DNA of 64,000 bases from Ganoderma boninense. Lineage: Eukaryota; Basidiomycota; Agaricomycetes; Polyporales; Polyporaceae. The stretch lies in the NCBI GenBank assembly GCA_002900995.3, contig CM035308.1:2108001-2172000 (forward strand), given 5' to 3'. Positions 1 to 11,200 of this stretch are shown here, one piece after another. The number at the start of each line of letters is the position of its first letter. Within the stretch, counting starts at the first letter, position 1. The notes beneath the pieces were generated by a model, which did not search any database, was not told the origin of the DNA, and was given only the letters and a program-made list of their open reading frames with translations. A program made the position numbers and the translations under genes.

Positions 1-1008
1 CTTCACCCGTTTTGACACTTCGGAAGAAGTGTTGTCCGACATATCAACGTCACCATCCTCGTCTGGTGCCTTTCGCTTGGGTTCAGGCGGTCCCGTGCTG
101 GCATCTGAGATTGATAAGTTTCCGAGCTGCTTTGTTGGACGAGGTATTGGGGGGATAAGCTCGTCTTCTGCAAGGCCGAGGACTGTACGGAGGTGGTTGT
201 ATGCGTCCTTCCACTCTACAAAGAGGTGAAAGTTAGTGTTGCGCAACACGTGGTAGGTCGCCGTGTGCAGACCCAAAGAGAAACGAGCGTAGATGGAGCC
301 GTCCAAGCGCAAATAGCAAATGTGGATACGTACCTTCCTCTTCTGCATGCATCTCGAACTCCAGCAGCTTCCCGTCCGTTTCATCCAAGTCGCCAAAGTA
401 TGCCGGCCCCTGGTTCATGAACTTCTTGTAGTAGTTCTGGGCTTTGTTCTCCTCGTCTTCTTCCGTCTTCTTGCTCATGAAAAGCTCCTTGACCCCAGGA
501 AGTTCCTTCGCGCGACCGAAGTACTTGTATCCCTTCGTCCCTGGCACCTCCTTGCCATCGTCATCCAACATGGCCACATTCCGTCGATAGTTTGCGCCAC
601 CAAGGGCAACGATCTGGTTCTCCCAATGGCGCTTCTCTCGTAGAAGCCTGTTTATCTCGTCGTTGATATCCCGAACCTCGTAGTCGGTCAATCCGGCTGT
701 TTTACGCACGCGGAATGAATGACCGAGAGGGATTCACGATGGGGGTAGTGGACGCACCATCTTGTATTTTGGACACCTTCCGACTAATTTCGCGTAGAAT
801 CTCTCCTCTCCATCGCTCACACTCCCTCAGGCTCTTGCAGGCGCTCGCCATGCGCGGTCTCCTGTCACTACGCGTCCCCAGCCCGAGCTCGGCAGCTTGG
901 GCCTCGCGGAACCGGTAGAGCATTGACTGGGCCTTCTCCTCATTACGAGCCTGGAGGGAGATTAGTACAAGAGCAAAATGCTACAAAGGACGGACACCTG
1001 TGTACCAT
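1..1008 (-). CDS. ISY1: ISY1-like pre-mRNA splicing factor (C-terminus beyond the window)
   Basis: Isy1 is a nuclear spliceosome component of the Prp19/NTC complex that helps stabilise the first catalytic step of splicing. The reading frame gives MARNEEKAQSMLYRFREAQ at the start, then the family block GLTDYEVRDINDEINRLLRE and the motif GGANYRR, followed by an acidic, Lys-rich C-terminal region that runs off the left edge. The exons I read are 1008-1006, 950-758, 696-334 and 215-1, about 258 residues so far; phases agree at every junction. The first exon contributes only the ATG: the donor GT follows it directly (1005-1004). The gene lies divergent to the RICTOR-like gene. The family call is firm; the far C-terminus cannot be judged. 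Confidence 0.92.
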
Positions 1009-1303
1009 TGTGATGAAGGCGAGGATGGAGAGAGGGGGAGTGGGTTGAGCGGATGGTGAGTCTGGACGACAGAGACAGGGTGGTAGGCGCCGGCTTGGCC
1101 CCCAATGGGCGTGGGATGCATGGGCGTCATGGACTAGACGCGCGTGGACTGCCGCGAACTCCGAGTGCGAGTCCCGGAAGTGGTGAAAGTGGCCGGGTCC
1201 AGGCGCAGTGGCTGCTTATTATCTCCTCTCCCGGAACTGCCAGTCGCCTACAGCCTGCGTCGTCTCTCTGTCCCTCTACAGGCGACTTGAACATCCTCAG
1301 AGC

Positions 1304-4300
1304 ATGCCGGTCAATGTCGGCGACACCCACGGCAATGGCGCTCTCCCTCTCCCGAGGGCTTCCACCGACGGAAGCTCGACCACCTCTGTCGCTCCGTCCA
1401 CCGTTCAAGGTGCCTCTCCGCAGTCATGGGCGACAACGGACAGCACAGTGCTGGGCGAGGGGGATAAGGAGGCACAGGTGAGCACATATTCTTAGCGGCC
1501 CACATGTCATACTCACGACACTGACCGGCATGTATTACCTTCCAGTTGCTGTACCTCTCCGATCAGCTCAAGGTTGAGAACCGGATTAAGGAAGGAGCGG
1601 AGAATCTACTCCGAATGTCATTGACTGTGAGTACTCGCCACCGGGATCTCTGTGATCATACCACGATTCTGTGCTACCAAGCTGTTTGCCCTCCGCTTCA
1701 TGCATACTTTTGAGTTGCCGAGACGTTCGTAGTACCTATCAATGTTGTTGGGAATGGTCATGCTGCTCTATGTCTCGGGTCATGCGTTTATGTTCACAGA
1801 GCTCCGCGTATGCGTCCCTTGTCGTGAACTCATGAAGAATGTTTAAGGACGCGTTGAGGAGTGAAGTCGAACTCGAACTCGCGACGGCTAGGCAGAAGAT
1901 CATGACCATCCAACGGGACATGGATACCTGTGAGTTCGTTCTTCTGATTTATAGGTATCTGCCTTTACTCAGTTGCTCGACTTACAGTGGCAGGTCGCGG
2001 CCGTCCGCGCGGGAGGAGCAACGAGACTGCCGCCGGCCCGAAACGCAAGTTCACCGGACAGCCTTTGATACCACCTTCGACTTGGAAGGAGGAGGGTGCC
2101 GAGAAGGGTATGTCTAAGATTTCATGGTGTACTTCCACTACCCATACATTGTCTTCAGATGATTTTCATTCCGCAATGTACCATGCGAACGGTGCCATAA
2201 GAACCCTGCTTCATCTTTCAAGACAGCACGAACACCCCTCCGCCCCTTCGCCATCCACGTCCCCTTCCACGTCCACGCTGCCAAACCTCGCTACGGCCAC
2301 GGATGCAGAGCTCAATCGTGCGCGAGTTGAAGCAATGAATAAGCTCATTGGGACTCTCCAGCGGAACCTCCGCGTGAGATACGAGCTTGAAATCGGTGAG
2401 GTTGTCCGAGCGTGAGTGTCACTGAATGACATTATTCTCCGTTCCAACCATGTTCTGAATGAACCTCTGAACCTCAGAGTGCTCCCATCATTGGCAGATA
2501 AGGCAACGAAGCAGTCTCGTGCGACAGCCTACAGGCTTCTGCGACACTCCCTTGTCGATGCTCATTCGGTAAGACGACTCGGTGAGCAGAATTTGGATTG
2601 GTTCATCGTCAAGTAGGTCATGCATCCAGTGGCGTTTGAGTCGTAGTTGTGAAATGTGCTGATTTTCTTCCAGGTCTCTGTCTCGCGACAACAAACATAC
2701 CGTGGAGAAGGAGCAGGCCGTCAAGCTCATTCGCGCAGTAGTCGAGATAGGATCAGAGCGACATTCCCCTAATTCAGCGGTTGGCACTGGCACAGTACCT
2801 CTCTCGGATGCCGTTATGAGGGCAGTGATCTCGGTGGCCGAGTATCCCGAAGACCCGTTCAAACCAATCTGCCTCCAGACACTTACTGAAATATGTTCGT
2901 TCGTTTGCCCCTGAATATGTGAAATGTCCTGACGCGGTGTGATTCCAGTGCTTATTGACATCGATCTCATGGCACGGACGGGAGGCATCAGAGTGTTGCT
3001 GCACTCTCTAGCGGAAGGTCCTATTGAGATGGCACCTTTGCTCTCAGCGGCGTTTTTGCACATCATCGACTCGCCAAGAACGAGAGCATACCTGCGCCCT
3101 GGCACTGACCTCGAGGTGAGCTATGTTGTCTTGTACGGTTGACCCAGCAGATTTTCACGCAGAGTAGATTGCTCTCTCTGGTATTACGGATGCGTATGGC
3201 AAGGGTGTTGAGCATAGCGAGCGGGTAAAAGGTTGCGCTCGTATAGTAACGTCTATGCTTCGAACGTGGAGTGGTACGTGTCCATGTGTGTTCGGTGCAA
3301 GCGTTGTCGTGACCGAGCTGTAGGGTTGATGTACTTCTGCATCAACGACAAGATGGCGATCAAAGCCGTCATCGACTGCTTACGAATACCTTCCTTGGAG
3401 ACGCGGGTGTGTAACCTCATTCCAAATCTCAATATTTTAATTCATGGTCATACAGGAAGTCATACTGGACATGTTTTTTGTCATCTTGAATATTAAACCT
3501 CCAGAATGGCACCAAGCTTTTATTGATGGCCGCCGATTAACAAGCAAGTAAAGTTTATCTCGCATTCATAAGTTCAAAATATTCACAGGAGCCTCCAGTG
3601 TATCGTAGATCGAGACAAAGCACTGACATGCAATCTTCCAATGAGATACCCTCACGACCCCAAGATACCCTCAAATTAACTGACCAGTACTTTGCATTAC
3701 TCATCTTGATTTTCGCCAAAGCTGGGCTGGTTGACGTGAGGTCTTCTTCGATCTTCATGTTAGCGAGTTCTCACCTATGCAAATGTAGGCCCTGACATCC
3801 ATGTTCGAGGAGTCCAGCGTTGGTTCTGCACTTTCGCGAAAAGCGACACTGCTCATGGCTGAGCTGCTGCAAAAAGCTAACCGCGTTTTGCCTCTCTCAA
3901 TAGCGGCAAAAATTCAGGTACATTGGCTGGTCTTTCCCCGCCCCCCACGTTCTTACGAAACCCGTGTGCTAGGCTCTCCCTCGTGTCTTCAAGCTAGCGT
4001 CTGATTACGACGACAATGAACACAGAATCATAGGCTCCTCGGCCTTGTCTGCTATTGACAGCTTCAACCGTCATCGAGCACGGCTAGAGCCTGCCGTCAA
4101 GGGGGATTCTGGACGTCCACGGTACGGCAACAGGCCCCTCCTCTAATGTGTTTATCTTGTTGAGAACCTTGCAGAGCGAACTCCGTAGAAGACGCCGTAC
4201 GTCGTGGTCAACGAGCTGTCGAGCAAGAGAAGATGAAGATGAGGATGCAGATGGACGACAAAACCTTCCAGGCATTCTTGCTTGATACGCAAGTGATGTT

Positions 4301-6884
4301 GACAAAGGATCATGGAAAGTGGAACTTCGACACCCTCCAGGAGCTCGTTGAAGGTCCGCTGCACAACCCGAAGCGGATGGAGGAGGCGATCAAAGTGTCA
4401 AGATATATCCGGAAGCTAATGTCATTTTTCCATCCAATGGCCCATCGTTTCAGTAGCCTGCCGAAAACGAAGGTAGATCTTGTCTCCGCGCCAACTCAGC
4501 AACAGACTACTAATGCCCTCATCTCTCAAATAGCAGAACGTACGATGGGTGCGGCTCGGGTGTTCATTACTCAACGCGCTCCTGGCAAGTCAGGATGGAG
4601 TCAAGTTTCTCGCCGAAGACGAGTTCTTGTCTCAACTGTACAAGAGCTTCGACCAGCTGGATCCAGTGAGACGCCTCCATGCAGCCCCAGTCTGTGATGC
4701 TTCTGACGCGGCCTTCAGCAAACTCCAACGCCCACGTCCGATCCAGTCTTTTCGAAGAAGCGTATGCAGGACACACTTACATATGGTTATTTCGAGATGC
4801 TCGGAACGTTGAGCAGGCGGAAAGAAGGAATTGAGTGTGTGGCGCAAGCTTTCGATGTCAGCGCAAATGACTGATGTTTTCTAACAGACTCTTGGAGAAG
4901 TTCAAGCTGTTCAGTGCATTCTATCTCCTGACCGAGCTTCGGGGCAGAGAGGATCTTGTCATAGGCATCATCGAGAACCTCGACTTGAGCATGTGTGTAT
5001 GGTTTTCATGTTTGGTGTGAGGGGGATACTCATTACGTTCTCCCTCTAGTGATGGCCATTCGCGTATCGTCTTGTCAAAGGCGCTGACTTCAAATTATCC
5101 GGTAGGTACACACGTTCTCCTTCGTGTCGTGCGGCGACCGATCTCCGCTCTGTAGCACGTCCGCCGCTATGCGACTCAACGCCTAGGTACACTCATCCGT
5201 AGCAGCACCACGGCCAGTGCATGGACGCTCCGTCTTCTCTTGACACAGCTGTATGATCCCTCGATGGAAGTGCGCGAGATGGCGGTGCAATTCCTGGAAG
5301 GCGCATGCGAGTCCCAAGATGTCTTGCAGATGGTGGTCGAGATGCAGCCTACCCTTGACCATCTGGGAGAAGTGGGCCATCCACTGCTGCTCAAGTAAGC
5401 GCCTACAGTGTGTGTGCGGAGTATTCTGAGACTGACTAATACGTAGGTTCATGTCGACGCCAACTGGCTTCCGATACCTGTATGCTGCAGAATATATTGA
5501 ACGAGAGATGGAGCTGTGGTTCCATGTGAGTTGAGCACACTCTAATTCTCATCGTGTTGCTCTGACGGCGGTGCAGGAACGTAACCTTCACTATGTGGTA
5601 CATATCGAGGTGTTCCTAGCGAAGGCATTCAGTCAGAACGCTACAGAGGACGAAGACGACATACTGTGAGGACTTTTTTGTTTGTTTCGCATCTGCCTGA
5701 GCATGCCATTGAGTTTCCATTCCACAGAGCATTTGATGGGATCGTTCCACCACACTTCTACGGTGTTATGGCGAAAACCGACCTAGGTTGTGAGGTGTTG
5801 CAAGAGAAGGGCCATTTCGCGGAGTTCGCCCATTTCATCCGGCAACATGGTTCGGAGAGTGAAGACCAAGATCTCATCCTGAAACTGAAAAGCATCCTCT
5901 GGGCAGTGGTAAGCTACTGGTGTCAAAACTTTCCGCGATGTAACATCTGAAGTGTAACAGGGCAACATCGGTGCCACGGAGAGAGGACTACCGTTCTTGG
6001 AGGATGAAGAGATCATCCCGGCCATCTTGGAGATTGCAGAGCAGTCGTTGGTGTTGTCTGTGCGAGGGTGCGCCAACTTGTCCGTCCCCAATTTAGGAAC
6101 ATATCTGACGGCCGTTGTAGAACATGTTTCTTCGTGCTGGGCCTGATCTCTTCTACACCTCAAGGCGCGGAGATCTTGGACGACTACCACTGGGAAGCAA
6201 CACTTTCGCCGCTTGGTCTGCCTACTGGCCTTTGCGTCCCGGTCGACGTGGACAAATTTGTCTCAGTGCCGGAGTGGGAATGTGTTGCAGTCGAGGCTAT
6301 GGACGACAGCAGGCTCGCTGCTCCGGAGAGCCCGGAAGAAATGGAGGTCATGACGGCGATCTACAACCTCGCAAATACGGTCATCGCCAACGCCGCGTCT
6401 AGGACCCTCACAAAGTACGTGCAACCTTGTTCTTTTGGGAACGCCATAGCTTAAGTTGATGCGCAGGATGAAGGGCAAGCCCGAGTACCGGCACATCTTC
6501 ACCTCTCCGAGCATGTTCTACCGTGCTTTGCACACGATCTCCTCGCAGAAGTACCGTATGCCCGTCCGGCGGTACATCTTCGACCTTTTCAACATCGAGC
6601 TCGACGCAGACGTCGTCAAGCAGCTCTCGGACTGCGCTATTTCACTGCGAATACCTCTCGTAGCTCAGGGTCAGGAAGCCGCCGAAACCGTCGACACCCC
6701 CCCGGTGCAGGAGAAACCACGGCAGACAGTGGTGCAGACGTTCCGGCCGCGGCCCACGCGGCACCATGTGTCGGAGAGCGAAGACGAGGAATCGGACGTT
6801 GAGGAGAAGGAGGTCACCGCGAAGAAGCCGAGGGCGCCAGTGATGAGTCTGCGGCCGAAGAGTAGGATTATTGGGTTCAATTAA
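1304..6884 (+). CDS. RICTOR/Ste16/Tsc11-like TORC2 subunit
   Basis: Rictor is the scaffold subunit that defines TOR complex 2, acting at the plasma membrane on AGC kinases and actin. After a Ser/Thr-rich N-terminus comes an HR1/REM-like coiled coil (exons 1546-1626 and 1848-1930) and an AGRGRPRGR basic motif. The armadillo-like Rictor N-terminal domain follows, with LDWFIVK and SLSRDNKHTVEKEQA. The C-terminal half has the Rictor middle/domain 5 blocks TGFRYLYAAEYIEREMELW, LWAVGNIGATERGLPFL and FFVLGLISSTPQG. It ends in an acidic tail and IIGFN before TAA at 6882-6884. I estimate 16-18 introns and roughly 1,400 residues. The start at 1304 is the first ATG in frame with the coiled coil. One intron (1627-1847) is unusually long for this gene. 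Family call firm, exact exons less so. Confidence 0.88.
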
Positions 6885-7176
6885 AAAAGGGGGGGGGGGG
6901 CGAGGGTGGGCCATATGGATAGTTATTGGACTGATTTGATTGACATTGGACTACCTCATTCGTTCACTGTTCTTCGTGCTATGCATGGTTGTGTATTGCT
7001 ATGTGAATGCTGCACTGGATATCTGTATATCACCTTTCATGCTTGGGTTCCATAGGACTTCTTTTCATAGCACTTGCACTATTCGCTGAACAACGATAGT
7101 TGCGCACCACGCTAATGGCACACCACCGATGTTCTCCAGAAAAGGGGTAGAAAGCCTAGCGGAGGTGCGATTGACT
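6885..7176. other. Convergent 3' intergenic spacer with a poly-G run
   Basis: This is the shared 3' flank of the RICTOR-like and NDUFS4-like genes. It holds a run of 12 G at 6889-6900, five bases after the stop codon. I see no coding-like reading frame or RNA gene. Confidence 0.6.
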
Positions 7177-7938
7177 CTATTTCGTACGACAAATACGAAG
7201 CTTGTTAGGCTTGTAGACAAAGTTCTCCGAGTAGTTCTTGGGCGGGATACGAGTGACCTCGGTTGGGGCACTATTTTGAACGGCTTGTCAACACGACGAC
7301 TAGGAAGCTGCAGGAGGAGCACATACACATAGTAATCCCAACCTGTAACGGAGTTGAACGAGCATTATTAGGGTGTGCATAATCAGGCGGGGATGACTAC
7401 GGACCTTGCTTCTCGGCGAAGTGGATGGCATCCTCCTTAGTGCGGAAAGAAAGGCGCGTGCCCTGCATGTAATCCGCACTGCCCGTCGCCGGTACGCGTC
7501 AAAGGGGAGGTTGGATGGAACCTGGCATGTTACTCACGAACTCGCCCATCCCATCAAGGGGTTCTCCCAACGGCCTCCGCCCTGAAGGATGTCCCAGTCG
7601 ATCCTCCACTGGTTGGACTTGCCGGACCCGCTCTGGGTGGTGCTGCGAGTAGGCTGGAAGATCCTGACTGCGCGGTGACGGAGCTCCTCTGGGGCGAGGG
7701 TTAGCCCAACGCGACTCCCGAGAATGGACGGGGATCTGCTCACTAGGTGCGCCGCTGACTACGTCCGCCGTGATGACATCTCGTGCAGGAGCCTCAGCAA
7801 TCTCGGTGTCCTGCTTGGGGGCGGCTTGAGGAATGGTGGGTCGGGGGTCGGGGTGCTGTATGGGCGGGCGGCGACGAGGACAGACCTCCCGAGGGCTTGT
7901 TTGGAGACGGCCTGCTGGCAGGCGCGGAGGAGAGACAT
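7177..7938 (-). CDS. NADH:ubiquinone oxidoreductase 18 kDa-type subunit (NDUFS4-like), mitochondrial
   Basis: NDUFS4 is an accessory subunit of respiratory complex I on the matrix side. The diagnostic block is clear: [58 protein letters not shown] and AEKQGWDYYV, ending [19 protein letters not shown] and TAG at 7179-7177. Introns lie after GAP, after WAS, after AEKQ and after GWDYY. The N-terminus [19 protein letters not shown]...ARPYST looks like a mitochondrial presequence, but its frame does not join the next coding block ([18 protein letters not shown]) without either a 71-nt intron with a poor donor (GTCCTC) or a small indel in a C-rich stretch. The gene is divergent to the CSC1-like gene with 277 bp between start codons. 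Identity firm, exon 1 junction uncertain. Confidence 0.88.
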
Positions 7939-8215
7939 GGTGAGCGTTGGTGAGCTCGAGGCTGCAGCGAGCGTCGAGGGGTGCACCGAGGCCGAGTCCG
8001 AGTCCCGGCGGCAGCAACTGAACCGGTTCGATCCGGGGGGAAGCGTGGTGGCATGACAGTGGAGCTAATTCGAGGCGGACCGTGTCGCCAGGACTGGCAG
8101 AAATACAGTGGGGGCCTGTTCCCGTCGGCCAGCCTCCCTCGAGCCTCCTGCCCCGAGTCCCCGACGGTTTCGTGAGCGCGAGTCGAGGTGTCGTAGATGG
8201 TCCGACGCTGCGGTC
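7939..8215. promoter_or_regulatory. Divergent promoter region, NDUFS4-like / CSC1-like genes
   Basis: The 277 bp between the two start codons must carry both 5' UTRs and promoters. It is GC-rich; I see no clear TATA box. Confidence 0.5.
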
Positions 8216-11200
8216 ATGGCCACCATCCAGAACAGACCGTTCTCCAAAGACTACAGGTCTGCCCATCCTCGCACCATCCCTCGTTTCCACCCTTCCTGCT
8301 AATGGCAACCCTGCAGTGGCCTCATCAACCAGTCCGTCGTCGCTGGCGTCATCCTCCTCGTCACCGTAACTGCCCATGAGTGCATGCGAAGGAGGCGTCG
8401 CGGTACCGGCCCCTTTCCTCCAGGTCTGGGTAGCGTGGAGTCTTGGGAATTTGGATAGTCAGTCTCTTCTTGCCCAGTTCACCCCGCGTAGTCTTGACCT
8501 TCGCTTCTAGCCTATACCAAGGCAGGTCCTGGGCCAAGTGAGTTAATATCTTTCATTCTGCCGCCTTGAATTCTTATCCCCTTCCAGACGACCTTCTCCA
8601 CCACTGCCCCGAAAGTGGCCCTTGGGATGGATCAAGCAGGTCCTCAAATTCCCTGAAGACCGCCTCAACGAGCTTCGAGGTGTCGACGCTACTCTCTACA
8701 TACGTTGGCTCCGCGGGTGCTTCTGGTTCGCCGTCCTCCAATGCTTCACAACCCTCGTCATCATCTTCCCCATTCATGTCACCTTCTCCGACGGCACCGT
8801 CTCTTCCAAGTCCATGACCCGTGCCTCCATATCATCTCTGGTCACAACCGCCAAGGGCCTTTCTTTGTTATGGGTTCACATCGTTCTCCTTGTATGGATC
8901 ACTCTCTCCTGGTTTGCAACGCTCTACTGGATATGCAAGGGTGCCTTCCACTATCGCGCACAGAACATCCTCGCTGCCGCCAACCGCGCTGCTTGTCAAG
9001 TTCAAGCTGAGAGAGACGCTCAGTATGACCCCCATCCCCATCCCCAGTACCCATTCCATGCCTTGCCTCCACTCGACGACGACCACTCCAATCGCGGTCT
9101 TCGCTTGCGGACCATTATGGTGACCAATGTCCCACATTCCCTCAGGACTGAAAAGGAACTCAAGGAATACTTCGAGTACTACTTGTCGCGCAGGGTCGCG
9201 CGACCGGCTATCGGCATCACCTCATCGACTCAACCTGGATTCCTGAACAAGACGTTCGCATTCTTGTTCAATCGTGCTCGTCGCCTACCCGCTCAGGTCC
9301 ATCTCATACACCCACCTCTGGGCGAGCAGAATTCTAGACGCTCCTCACCCACCCAGGAAGCTAGACCAGAGGAGTACGAGGCCCCAGTGATTGACCGTGT
9401 CGTCATCGTTCGCAAGATGAATGACCTTGCGGCGATGTTGGAGCGACGGGAGGAAATCCTTCGCCTGCTGGAAACCGCTCACATCAAGCTTGCACGCAAG
9501 GCCCTCGCGAGCGCACAGGCTGCTCTTGAGAGTCAAAATAGCTCCCCTGGAAGGCTCCGCACCGCGGTTCGGCGTGTTTCCGTCGCTGCCAAGCGAGTAA
9601 GTGTCGCCGGGTCCCTTAACGTGCAAGCCGTCAATCAAAGCGACGACGGGTCAGAGGAAGGAGAAGATCGGACGCAGCTTCTCATCCGCACTTTGAAACC
9701 ATACCTTCCTACACTTGATTCCGACCTGGCGTCGGAAGGACGCCTCTCCGGTTGGCGAAGCCACTTCAGCAAAACACATCCGGATCTCGAAGCGGCGCGC
9801 CCGACGGCTCCGGAGAAGGCAGTCGAGACCACCGAGGACGAGAAGACTGTTTGGGACGCACTGCTCAGCCTTCCGCGGAGCACTCTCGATACCTACCAGC
9901 CACTGATCCATCTGTCGTCGATCTTCCGTGGGAAGACCGTGCCCGCAATCGACTACTATACAGCGAAGCTGCAGATTGTGACGAACATGATCACTGAGAA
10001 GCGGTCGATGCCGCTGGCGGACTTCGAGCCCATGTCAACTGCGTTTGTCTCGTTCGTGGATCCCGCCGACGCACGACGGGCGTGCAAGTACCTCGCGGTA
10101 CATCCAGAGAACCCCCTGCAGTGTTTGGTGACCATGGCCCCTTCCTTCGAAGATCTGGACTGGACGCGGTTGATGAAACCGACATTCAGGGTAGAGGTAC
10201 GTGTCTGCGCTTGTTGTACCCCAATCTCTGTACCGACCGCTGGTCCAGTTCGTCAAAGACTGGGTGGTCGAGCTTGGTGTCTGGTATGTGCATTCATCGG
10301 ACTGCGGATGAGCGAGTTCTGAACCCTATCCAACTTACATAGGGCTTTCACTATTTTCTGGGTGTTTCCCGTGTCATTTTTCGTCGGTCTGGTGAACATC
10401 CAAAACTTGAGTACACTTTGGCCTGGATTGGTACGTTTGCAATGTGACATCACGTCTCTTCATCACTCAACGATGTGCTCTAGTTGGATTTCCTTCAAAC
10501 TCATCAGTGGGAGGAGGAGCTCCTTCAATCATTCGTCCCAACGGTGTTGGTCGCGTTGCTGTCACTCTTGATTCCTCTCCTGCTTCGTGAGCCGAATCCA
10601 AATATTCACTTGCTTGCTACTAATGACTGATCTTGTCCAGTCCTCATTGCTAAACGAGCACATACGATAGCAACACTATCTACTCTGCACGACCGTATCA
10701 TGACACGGTACTACAAGTTCCTGGTTGTCAATGTCTTGGTTTTCTTTTGTGTGGGCACTGTGGCGCTCCAGTCTTTTCTGTTGTCGTTCAAGTCCGTTGC
10801 CTCCAGCAAGGTGGTCAACGTCATTGCTCAAAGTTTTCCGGTCGCCGCGCCGTTTTATGTTGGCTGGTGTAAGTATGTTCCATTCCTTGCCTGCTTCTGG
10901 CTTGCTGATACTTGGGCAGTCATTTTTACGACGGCTATGCATGGTGGCCTTGAACTTGCATTGCGTAGGTGGCCCCATACACTGTAGTGACGCCTCTGCT
11001 AATGCCGTTTCCTTCCCTTCTAGTCGGTGTGAGTACTCTAACATGCTACTTTGACATAGATACTCAATCTCCTCTAGCTCCCACTGATGGTATATCCTGC
11101 TACACGTCGTCAAGTTACTCCGCGCAAGCGCGCAATGGGCATTCGTCCACGAACATTCAACTATTACTGTGGGTACCGCTGCCACATCTTAAGTACCCGA

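Noticed and set aside
7499..8377. 292-codon minus-strand frame spanning NDUFS4 and the CSC1 promoter
   Set aside because: Only its middle ([18 protein letters not shown]) is real coding sequence of the NDUFS4-like gene; the rest is intron, 5' flank and antisense of the channel gene.
10676..11185. 169-codon minus-strand frame inside the CSC1-like gene
   Set aside because: It is antisense to transmembrane exons and has no domain.
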